The notes beneath the pieces were generated by a model, which worked only from the letters and a program-made list of their open reading frames with translations, was not told where the DNA came from and made no database searches. From DSYF01 sp041181065 (GTDB lineage: Bacteria > Verrucomicrobiota > Verrucomicrobiia > Limisphaerales > DSYF01), in NCBI GenBank assembly GCA_041181065.1, contig JBEGQI010000022.1, forward strand, positions 1 through 64,000: DNA of 64,000 nt, read 5' to 3'. The translations under genes were made by a program, and so were the position numbers. Positions 1 through 7,039 of this stretch are shown here, piece by piece; positions within the stretch are counted from its first letter, which is position 1, and the number at the start of each line of letters is the position of its first letter.

Positions 1-127
1 TTTGGTCCATCTTTTGAGTCTCTTTCCACGGCATCCACAACGTTCAAAAACGTCATGCACACCTGTAAAGTGTTACCCATGTATTGAACCATTCCCGTTA
101 CCTATGTTCTGAACCTGGACCCCCACA
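1..127. mobile_element. Probable terminal end of an insertion sequence (IS21-like pattern)
   Basis: Two imperfect 20-base direct repeats lie at 71-90 and 96-115 (16 of 20 bases identical; core GTTACC-C/T-ATGT-N2-TGAACC), spaced 25 bases apart. Repeated GTTACCNATGT blocks near an end ending in CA are typical of IS21-type elements. The element would end around 127, because the adhesin-type reading frame is recognisable right after that point. No transposase sequence is present in the window, so the family is an inference. Confidence 0.5.
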
Positions 128-1245
128 ATCAGCGCGGCAGCATTTCCGTCGCCTCGGGCGCCACACTGAATTTCAGCTCCGCCACGGCCGCCACTCTCAC
201 ATTTAGCGGCACCACTGAACAAACCATCAGCGGCACGGGCACCCTCACCTTCAGCGCAAATGAAAGCCTCTCCATTGCATCCGGTGCCACGGTGAAATTG
301 GCACGCGATATCACCGTCGCTGCCACGCTCACCGTCACCAGTGGCGGCACCCTGAAGGGAAACGGCACGATCACCGGCCCAGTCACCGTGAGCAGCGGTG
401 GCACGTTGGCACCCGGGGCTTCAGTGGGCACCCTTACCTTTGCCAGCGCCCCGACCTTATCTGGCATCATTTTGATGGAAGTGGACAAAACCAGCGGCTC
501 CACGTCTGCAGACAAAATCATCCGCAGCGGCGGTAGCCTGACTTATGGCGGCACACTCACCGTGACCAAGACCGGCACGGACACCCTGACCGGCGGGGAA
601 GTGTTCGACCTGTTTGACGCCACAAGCTTCAGCGGAGCATTCACCGCGACCAATCTGCCCGCGTTGGGCGCTGGCTTGAATTGGTTCACCGACACGCTCG
701 CTACCAGCGGCTCCATCAAGGTCAACCGCGCCCCCGTCGCGACCAACCCGACCTTGGGTGTTTCTGCCGGCGGCTCCGTCAGCCTGACAATCATCGGTGG
801 TAAATTTTCTCCGACCGACGCCGACGGCGACACGCTCGCGGTCACGGGTGTGACGCAGGGAGCGAACGGCTCGGTCACATTCACGAGCACGGGAGTGACT
901 TACACTTCGACTGGCGCCGCTGGGACCGACAGTTTCACCTACACCGTGAGTGATGGCTTTGGCGGCACGGCGACGGGCACGGTCAGCGTCACGGTGTCGA
1001 GCGGCGGCGGCAGCTTCAACCAGCTCGCTGCGACCCCAATCGCTGGCGGCAATCTCCAGTTCACTTACCTGGGTATCCCAGGGACGAATTACGCGCTGGA
1101 AGTCACTCACAGCCTGACTCCGCCGATCACCTGGTCGCCGCTGCAAACGAACCCTGCGAACGGCATTGGGTCCATCCTGTTCACGAACACCCCCTCTCTC
1201 TCGCCGACGAACGACTTTTACCGCACCCGCTACATTGCTCCTTAA
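127..1245 (+). pseudogene. Autotransporter-repeat (PATR-like) adhesin, 5'-truncated
   Basis: The frame is open from 88 with no credible start codon, and recognisable protein begins just after the insertion-sequence-like end at about 127. A GTG at 292 is possible but leaves no signal peptide. The upstream part holds Gly/Ser/Thr-rich beta-strand repeats, including TISGTGTLTFSA and then LKGNGTITGPVTV and SSGGTLAPGASVGTL, as in autotransporter-associated beta-strand (PATR) repeats. Next comes an Ig/cadherin-like domain (DADGDTLAVT ... GTDSFTYTVSDGFGGTA). The last ~75 residues form the module YALEVTHSLTPPITWSPLQ ... FYRTRYIAP, shared with many secreted proteins in this window. Most likely the 3' remnant of a large surface protein whose front was removed by the insertion; a rearranged but still expressed gene cannot be excluded. 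Confidence 0.6.
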
Positions 1246-1285
1246 AATTGATTTTGGCCCGGAAATTGCACTCTCAACACTGCTT

Positions 1286-1930
1286 ATGAAGAGAACTCTG
1301 TTTGGTTGTCTGGCTATGTTGTTGGCCATGACTGCTGGGGCAACGATCTATTCGACCAATTGGAACAGCGGTTTCGCGAATGGCGGAATCGTGCCTGACT
1401 CCAATTTCAGCGGCTGGTCGGACACCCGGACCGTCAGCACGATGCCGGGCGGCACACTGCAAAGCGTGGCGGTAAATCTCAATCTCAGCGGTGGCTGGAA
1501 CGGCGACCTTTACGCCTACTTGGTGCACAGCTCCGGATTTTGCGTCCTGCTCGACCGCGTCGGGCCGGGCGCTTACGGTTATGGCGATGCAGGCATGAAC
1601 GTCACGCTCGCGGACGTCGGCACCTACGGCACCGTCCAAGGTAACATCGGCACTTACGGTGGTGGATTTGTGCCATCGGGTGTCTGGAATCCAGACAACA
1701 CCAGCGGCAGTCTGGCTTCGTTTCTGTCCACCTCACCCAACGGCACTTGGAGTCTGTTCATCGCGGACATGAGCGCGGGTGGCGTGACAACGGTGCAGAA
1801 TTGGGGTCTGCAAATGGATATCGTGGCTGTGCCGGAAGTTGAAACCTGGGTGGCGGCCGCGCTCGCGGGCATGTTCGGCGCGTTCTGGTTGAACCGTTCC
1901 ATCTGGGGCAAGAACCCGCCCCAAGCCTGA
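1286..1930 (+). CDS. Secreted P-domain protein with PEP-CTERM-like anchor
   Basis: 214 residues. The start at 1286 gives a clear signal peptide (MKRTLFGCLAMLLAMTAGA). Residues about 25-185 resemble the proprotein-convertase P domain: DLYAYLVHSSG, then a Gly-rich loop, VWNPDNTSGSL, and NGTWSLFIADMSAGG followed by a W-G-L-Q-M strand. The C terminus is VPEVETW followed by a hydrophobic helix and a basic tail, the layout of a PEP-CTERM/exosortase sorting signal. No exosortase gene is in this window. The in-frame upstream extension (from 1166) overlaps the preceding gene and lacks signal-peptide character, so it was not used. The exact role is unknown; a surface-anchored adhesive or accessory protein is plausible. 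Confidence 0.75.
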   Translation: MKRTLFGCLAMLLAMTAGATIYSTNWNSGFANGGIVPDSNFSGWSDTRTVSTMPGGTLQSVAVNLNLSGGWNGDLYAYLVHSSGFCVLLDRVGPGAYGYGDAGMNVTLADVGTYGTVQGNIGTYGGGFVPSGVWNPDNTSGSLASFLSTSPNGTWSLFIADMSAGGVTTVQNWGLQMDIVAVPEVETWVAAALAGMFGAFWLNRSIWGKNPPQA

Positions 1931-1949
1931 TTTTTCCGCCCGCTGGCAG

Positions 1950-1979
1950 AACGGGGAGAGGCACAAGCTTCTCCCCGTT
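1950..1979 (+). terminator. Hairpin after the P-domain gene
   Basis: A perfect 10-base stem (AACGGGGAGA / TCTCCCCGTT) with a 10-base loop lies 20 bases after the stop codon. It has no following T-run, so factor-independent termination is only possible. Confidence 0.35.
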
Positions 1980-2036
1980 CGCGTTGGCACAGGTTGCATC
2001 TCCTGAAAAAATCCCGCAGCCTGCGCGGCGCAACGG

Positions 2037-3035
2037 ATGACCACTGAGATATTACCCACGCACACGCCCGCGCTGTTCGACGACGCCGTCCGTCAGGCCG
2101 CAAAACTCCTCCACGCGGGCGAAGTGGTCGCGCTGCCAACGGAAACAGTTTACGGGCTGGCGGCGAATGCGTTCGATCCAGATGCCGTTGCTAAAATCTA
2201 TTCGGTCAAGGGTCGCCCATCGCAAAATCCCATCATCTGCCACATCGCGAGCCGGGCGTTGGCGCAACGTTGTGTGACGGCTTGGCCGGCTGATGCTGAA
2301 AATCTGGCGCGCGCTTTCTGGCCCGGACCGCTCACGCTGGTGTTGCCGCGCGCGAATATCCTGCCCGACATCGTCACGGCGGGCGGACCGACCGTCGGCA
2401 TTCGCTGGCCGAGCCACCCGTTCATGCAAGCGCTGATCGCGGCCTGCGATTTTCCACTCGCTGCTCCCAGCGCGAATCCTTCCAACCAACTTTCCCCCAC
2501 GAACGCTTCCCATGTTTACGATCAACTGGCCGGAAAAATTCCGCTCGTCGTGGACGGTGGGCAGTCACAAGTGGGCATCGAATCCACGGTGGTGGATATC
2601 AGCAAAAGCCCGGCAAGATTGCTGCGACCGGGAATGATCCACGAAGAGGCGCTTCTGTCGGTGGTCATCCAATTGGCCATCGGCGCCGAGGCTGGCGCTT
2701 TGCGCAGCCCGGGTCTGCTGAAAAAACATTACTCACCTCGCGCACGGCTGCGGGTTCTGACTTGGAGTCAGGACGCTGATTTGCGCGCACAACTTCAGAG
2801 CTTGGGAATTGACCCGGCACATTGCTGCATCGTTGCCCACTCCACGCTGCCGGCGGCGGGCCTCTTCCAACGTGTCTCGGTGATTCCCCATGACCCAGAG
2901 GCCTTCGCTCGAGCCCTGTATGCCGAACTGCATCTGTGCGACGGACTCAGCGCTCACGAAATCATAGTCGAACAGTTGCCCGATGCGCCCGAATGGCGGG
3001 CCATCGCAGATCGTCTCGCTCGCGCATCGGCCTGA
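2037..3035 (+). CDS. L-threonylcarbamoyladenylate synthase (Sua5/YwlC type)
   Basis: 332 residues. This enzyme makes threonylcarbamoyl-AMP from threonine, bicarbonate and ATP for the t6A37 modification of ANN-decoding tRNAs. The YrdC-like catalytic domain fills about residues 10-205: GEVVALPTETVYGLAANA, the KGRPSQNPI basic motif, TVGIRWPSHP, and PSANPSNQLSPT. A GIESTVVDI segment and a C-terminal Sua5 domain follow (to ~330), with the PGLLKKHYSPRA linker typical of the two-domain Sua5 form rather than short TsaC. The ATG at 2037 is the first good start. The gene stands alone between secreted-protein genes. Confidence 0.93.
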   Translation: MTTEILPTHTPALFDDAVRQAAKLLHAGEVVALPTETVYGLAANAFDPDAVAKIYSVKGRPSQNPIICHIASRALAQRCVTAWPADAENLARAFWPGPLTLVLPRANILPDIVTAGGPTVGIRWPSHPFMQALIAACDFPLAAPSANPSNQLSPTNASHVYDQLAGKIPLVVDGGQSQVGIESTVVDISKSPARLLRPGMIHEEALLSVVIQLAIGAEAGALRSPGLLKKHYSPRARLRVLTWSQDADLRAQLQSLGIDPAHCCIVAHSTLPAAGLFQRVSVIPHDPEAFARALYAELHLCDGLSAHEIIVEQLPDAPEWRAIADRLARASA

Positions 3036-3135
3036 CAACCCACCAGACCGCCGGATTGGTATCAGGATGATTGCTCCGGCAAATGAGGTGGTGGCATTTG
3101 ACGAATCCATCCCGATACCGCAATCTCCACGCACA

Positions 3136-4647
3136 ATGAGAATACTGATTTGTCTTTCGATGCTTGCCGCTGCGACCGGGGTTGCAAGCGCCGCTGAAGC
3201 CATAGCCAGCCGCGACCTCTCGCTGCAGGATTGCGTGCAGATGGCCCTCGAGAAGAATCTCGACATCCGCATCGAGCGCATCAACCCGCAACTCGCCCAA
3301 TTCAATTTGGCCGCGGCCCGCGCGGGATATCAACCCTCGCTCAGCCTTTCCGGCGAACACAGCCATGACGAATCCGGTTCGCGACTGCTCACCGGCGGCT
3401 TCCTGATCCCCGGTTCCACCACCGATGCGAACTCCTTCAGCGGCAGCCTCGGCGGCTCGACCCCTTGGGGAATGAGCTACAGTTTGGGCGGGAAGTCCGG
3501 CGAATCCTACGGCAAGAGCTTCACCATCGATACGAACAACACCCTCATCTCGCTGCCCTTTGACAGCAGCCAGAGTTCTGTCGAACTCACGTTGACCCAG
3601 CCGTTGTTGAAAAACTTCCTGATCGACGGCACGCGCCTCGGCATCGCCGTGGCCAAGAACCGGCTGAAATATTCGGAGCTCGGTTTGCGCGGGCGGATCA
3701 TCGAAGTCATCACCCGCGTTGAATTGGCCTACTACGATCTGGAGTTCGCCCACGAAAGCGTGAAGGTGCAGCAAAAGGCCCTTGAACTTGCCCAGCGGCT
3801 GCTCGAAGAAAACAAGAAGCGCGTCGAGGTCGGCGCGCTCGCCCCGCTGGACGAAAAGCAATCTGAAGCCGAAGTGGCCGGGCGTCAGGCGGACCTGATC
3901 GCAGCGCAGCGCAATCTCGATGTGCTGGAGAATAATCTGAAACAGTTGCTCAGCGACAATTTCAGCCAGTGGAACAGCCAGCGCCTCGTCCCGTCCGACT
4001 CGCTCGCCGCCAACCGCGAGCCGCTCAGCTTGTCGGACAGCTGGTCAAAAGGTCTGTCGCTGCGCCCGGAATATCAACAGGCGAAACTCGATGTGGAACG
4101 GGAAGGCATCCAGTTGAAATACGACAAGAACCAGGTCTTTCCGCAATTGGATGTGTTCGCCAGTTTCGGCTACAACGGCTCTGGCGTTGAATTCAGCGAT
4201 TCGCTCTACGAGGTCAGCCAGCGCGACCGCCCGTTCTATTCCTACGGCGGACAGATCACGATTCCGCTCGGCAACGGCGCGGCCCGCAATCGTTACAAAA
4301 ACACCAAGGCCGCCCGCGAGCAGACGCTCATCGGCCTGAAAAAGCTGGAGCAGGACATCATGATCCAGATCGACAACGCCATCAAACTGGCCCAGTCGAA
4401 TTACGAACGCATCTCGGCCACCCGCAAGGCGCGCGAATACGCCGAGGCTGCGCTCGCCGCCGAACAGAAGAAGCTCGAGAACGGCAAGAGCACCAGCTTC
4501 GTCGTCCTCTCGCTGCAACGCGACCTCACCGCCGCGCGCTCGGACGAGATCAGTGCGCTCGTTCAATACAAACGCTCGCTCGCGCTGGTGGCACAAGCCG
4601 ATGGCACAACGCTCGAGCGCCGCAAGGTCGATCTGACGGTGAAGTAA
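3136..4647 (+). CDS. TolC-family outer-membrane efflux protein
   Basis: 503 residues from the ATG at 3136, which gives a signal peptide (MRILICLSMLAAATGVASA); the open frame extends upstream to 2983 but that segment is not signal-like. The mature protein starts LSLQDCVQMALEKNLDIRI, the usual OEP-repeat opening. Long amphipathic helices follow (YDLEFAHESVKVQQKALEL, VEVGALAPLDEKQSEAEVA), and the pattern repeats in the second half (GLKKLEQDIMIQIDNAIKL, LENGKSTSFVVLSLQRDL). These are the coiled-coil hairpins and beta-barrel strands of TolC-like trimers. No inner-membrane pump or adaptor gene is adjacent, so the transport partner is unknown. A strong terminator follows. Confidence 0.88.
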   Translation: MRILICLSMLAAATGVASAAEAIASRDLSLQDCVQMALEKNLDIRIERINPQLAQFNLAAARAGYQPSLSLSGEHSHDESGSRLLTGGFLIPGSTTDANSFSGSLGGSTPWGMSYSLGGKSGESYGKSFTIDTNNTLISLPFDSSQSSVELTLTQPLLKNFLIDGTRLGIAVAKNRLKYSELGLRGRIIEVITRVELAYYDLEFAHESVKVQQKALELAQRLLEENKKRVEVGALAPLDEKQSEAEVAGRQADLIAAQRNLDVLENNLKQLLSDNFSQWNSQRLVPSDSLAANREPLSLSDSWSKGLSLRPEYQQAKLDVEREGIQLKYDKNQVFPQLDVFASFGYNGSGVEFSDSLYEVSQRDRPFYSYGGQITIPLGNGAARNRYKNTKAAREQTLIGLKKLEQDIMIQIDNAIKLAQSNYERISATRKAREYAEAALAAEQKKLENGKSTSFVVLSLQRDLTAARSDEISALVQYKRSLALVAQADGTTLERRKVDLTVK

Positions 4648-4666
4648 TCACCCATTCCCTTTACCC

Positions 4667-4699
4667 AGACGCACGGCAAAACCGTGCGTCTTCTTTTTT
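4667..4699 (+). terminator. Rho-independent terminator after the TolC-like gene
   Basis: Perfect 10-base stem AGACGCACGG / CCGTGCGTCT (4667-4676 and 4682-4691) with loop CAAAA, followed by a T-rich run. It lies 20 bases after the stop at 4647. Confidence 0.9.
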
Positions 4700-4729
4700 G
4701 CGCTTTGAACTTGGCGTGATGAATTTACG

Positions 4730-5305
4730 ATGACGCGCATGACACAGGACGAAGTCATCCAGATCTTTCGCAAAAGCGGCGCCTTGCTCGAAGGGCATTT
4801 CATCCTTCGCAGCAGGTTGCACAGTCGGCAATTCTTTCAATGCGCCCTGGCGCTTCAACACATGCCCGATGTCGAGAAGCTCGGCGCGGCGCTGGCAGCC
4901 AAGGTGCGCCCGCTCGGCGTCACCACCGTGATTTCGCCCGCGATGGGGGGACTGGTCATCGGCCAGGAAGTAGCGCGCCAACTAGGCGTGCGGTTCATCT
5001 TCGTCGAGAAGGAAGATGGCAAGCTCGTCTTGCGGCGTGGATTTAAGATTTCGGCCGGGGAAAAAATGCTCATCGTCGAGGACGTTGTGACCAAAGGCGG
5101 GCGCGTGCAGGAAACCATCGACATCGTTCGGGCTCACAGCGGCGTGGTGGCGGGCGTGGCAATGGTGGTGGATCGCTCGAATGGTGCGGTGAACCTTGGC
5201 GTGCCGCTGGTCAGCCTGCTCGCGCTCAACGTGCAAACCTTCGAGCCTGACAAATTGCCCGCGGACCTCGCAGCCATCCCGGCGATGAAGCCCGGAAGCA
5301 AATAG
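4730..5305 (+). CDS. pyrE: Orotate phosphoribosyltransferase
   Basis: 191 residues. It converts orotate and PRPP to orotidine 5'-monophosphate in de novo pyrimidine synthesis. The N-terminal segment carries the substrate-binding GHFILRSRLHSRQFFQ stretch. A type-I phosphoribosyltransferase core follows, with VISPAMGGLVIGQEVARQL, the flexible-loop FVEKEDGKLVLRRGF, and the PRPP motif MLIVEDVVTKGGRVQE. The ATG at 4730 is taken as start; another ATG at 4739 would remove three residues. The gene follows a terminator, so it probably has its own promoter. The next gene starts 37 bases downstream and could be co-transcribed. Confidence 0.93.
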   Translation: MTRMTQDEVIQIFRKSGALLEGHFILRSRLHSRQFFQCALALQHMPDVEKLGAALAAKVRPLGVTTVISPAMGGLVIGQEVARQLGVRFIFVEKEDGKLVLRRGFKISAGEKMLIVEDVVTKGGRVQETIDIVRAHSGVVAGVAMVVDRSNGAVNLGVPLVSLLALNVQTFEPDKLPADLAAIPAMKPGSK

Positions 5306-5342
5306 CCATTGATGTTCGCGCCACCCGGCCTAGCCTTGCGCC

Positions 5343-6020
5343 ATGTTCAAGCCCTCTGATTTGTTCGACCTGTCGCAGACGGAGCATGCTGCGTTGTTTG
5401 ATGGCTGCGAATTCGCCTGGGACGCGCTCAAACGTCTGAAGGATTACATCGACGCGCATGTGCGCCCAGGCTTGCACAACTCGTGCGAAGGCGCGGCGTT
5501 CATCGGCAAAAATGTTTTCATCGGTGAAGGCACCGTGGTCGAGGATGGCGTGATGATCAAGGGCCCGGCGATCATCGGTCGTAATTGCCAGATCCGCCAC
5601 AACGCCTATTTCCGCGAGCACGTGATCGTGGGTGATAATTGCGTGGTCGGAAATTCGTGCGAGCTGAAAGGTGCGATCCTGTTCAACAACTCGCAGGTGC
5701 CGCATTTCAATTACGTGGGTGATTCCATCATCGGCTACAAGGCACATCTCGGCGCGGGCTCGATCCTCTCGAACGTGAAATCCCTCAAAGGCAATGTGGC
5801 CGTGCAACACGATGGCAAGACGATCGACACCGGCTTGCGTAAGTTCGGCGCGCTCGTCGGTGATGGTGTTGAGATCGGTTGCAACACCGTGCTCAATCCC
5901 GGCAGCATCGTCGGTCGGAAGTCGGTGATCTATCCCGGCTTAAACTGGCGCGGTGTCCTGCCGGCCAGTTCGATTGCCAAGAACCGGGCCTCCGTGGAAG
6001 TCGTCTCCCGCCGCTCCTGA
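5343..6020 (+). CDS. Left-handed beta-helix (hexapeptide-repeat) acyltransferase-like protein
   Basis: 225 residues. A short N-terminal helical part (MFKPSDLFDLSQTEHAALF) is followed by many hexapeptide turns, e.g. AAFIGKNVFIGEGTVVEDGV, GPAIIGRNCQIRHNAYFRE and VGDNCVVGNSCEL. The segment ILFNNSQVPHFNYVGDSIIG resembles the acetyltransferase half of GlmU-type sugar-nucleotide enzymes. The uridylyltransferase domain is absent, so it is either a stand-alone N-acyltransferase for nucleotide-sugar precursors or a relative with another substrate. It sits between pyrE and an adenylate kinase gene. Confidence 0.75.
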   Translation: MFKPSDLFDLSQTEHAALFDGCEFAWDALKRLKDYIDAHVRPGLHNSCEGAAFIGKNVFIGEGTVVEDGVMIKGPAIIGRNCQIRHNAYFREHVIVGDNCVVGNSCELKGAILFNNSQVPHFNYVGDSIIGYKAHLGAGSILSNVKSLKGNVAVQHDGKTIDTGLRKFGALVGDGVEIGCNTVLNPGSIVGRKSVIYPGLNWRGVLPASSIAKNRASVEVVSRRS

Positions 6021-6085
6021 CTCTCGTCAAAAAAAGTTGAATGATGGGCAACCGCTGTGTGGTGTTGATTAATTTGTCTAAGTTT

Positions 6086-6099
6086 ATTACGCATGTAAT
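6086..6099. promoter_or_regulatory. Short inverted repeat upstream of the adenylate kinase gene
   Basis: ATTAC-GCAT-GTAAT at 6086-6099, 12 bases before the adk start codon, in an A/T-rich stretch that contrasts with the GC-rich surroundings. Its form resembles small dyads bound by dimeric repressors such as BlaI/MecI-type proteins. No cognate regulator gene is in this window. Confidence 0.25.
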
Positions 6100-6111
6100 C
6101 CAGAAATTATT

Positions 6112-6858
6112 ATGACAATAACCAACGACCGCGCCGCTTGGATCAAGGGTGGATCGGAGTTGTGCAGTCTTCCGCCCCGGCCTAACCCACAGCCGATCCG
6201 ACTCGTTTTGCTGGGAGCTCCAGGGGTTGGAAAAGGCACTCAAGCCGAGTTGCTCCACGTGCGGTTAGGTGCGTGCCAGTTGTCCACCGGCGACGTCTTC
6301 CGCGCGGCTGGGAAAATATGTGAGGGCGAGCGCAGTCCGGCTTTGACGGCGGCGCTGGCTTTCATGAAACATGGTGATCTGGTTCCAGACGCAACGGTTT
6401 TGGAAATGGTGCGAGAGCGCGCCCGCTGCTTGCGCTGCTATGGCGGCATCCTGCTTGATGGCTTTCCCCGAACAGTGGCGCAGGCAGAAGTATTGGACCA
6501 ACTGTTCCTCGAACTGGGAGTCAGACTGAATGCCGCCATCAGTTACGATTTGCCGATTGAAAAAATTGTCGCCCGTTTGAGCGGTCGACGAACCTGCGAA
6601 AAGTGCAAGGCCGTCTTCCACACGGAAACACTGCCATCGAAATCGCCCGGGGTATGCGATCATTGCGGCGGCGGCCTCGTTCAACGCGAGGATGACCAAC
6701 CCGATGCCGTGCGTATTCGCATGCACGCCTACGAAAGCAGCACCGCGCCGCTGGCCGACTACTATCGCCAGCGCAATCTGTTGCTTTCCATCCCAGCCTG
6801 TGGCTCTCCCGAGGAAATTTTTACTCGCACAATCTCGGCTTTGAACACCTTCAAATAG
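6112..6858 (+). CDS. Adenylate kinase family protein with zinc-type LID
   Basis: 248 residues. It would interconvert ATP + AMP and 2 ADP. The P-loop is at residues 35-43 (GAPGVGKGT), followed by the NMP-binding LSTGDVFR, LLDGFPRTVAQAE, and a LID segment with four cysteines (CEKC ... CDHC) as in zinc-containing adenylate kinases. RIRMHAYESSTAPLADYY closes the core. The first ~30 residues are an extension not found in canonical Adk; a later start cannot be excluded, but ATG at 6112 is the only nearby ATG. The N-terminal half of the NMP domain (GKICEGERSPALTAALAF) is divergent, so this may be a second, non-housekeeping copy. Confidence 0.82.
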   Translation: MTITNDRAAWIKGGSELCSLPPRPNPQPIRLVLLGAPGVGKGTQAELLHVRLGACQLSTGDVFRAAGKICEGERSPALTAALAFMKHGDLVPDATVLEMVRERARCLRCYGGILLDGFPRTVAQAEVLDQLFLELGVRLNAAISYDLPIEKIVARLSGRRTCEKCKAVFHTETLPSKSPGVCDHCGGGLVQREDDQPDAVRIRMHAYESSTAPLADYYRQRNLLLSIPACGSPEEIFTRTISALNTFK

Positions 6859-6913
6859 TAGTTCGCCGACTTTCTTGCCGCTGCCAATAACTATTTTGGG
6901 CCGCGCACGCGTA

Positions 6914-6941
6914 TTCATAACACCCTGTCTTACAATATAAT
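6914..6941 (+). promoter_or_regulatory. Candidate sigma-70-type promoter for the DUF6600 lipoprotein gene
   Basis: A perfect -10 box TATAAT (6936-6941) lies 16 bases after TTCATA (6914-6919; 4 of 6 matches to TTGACA). It is the only A/T-rich part of the 181-base gap and would leave a leader of roughly 90 bases. Confidence 0.4.
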
Positions 6942-7039
6942 GTATTCCGTTCGCCTTTATTGCCCCGCCTGAATACAATCGGAAGCGCCCTAGTCGAATG
7001 CGTTGATGGCGGCCTTGGTCGCCGGCAAAAAGGTGAACT

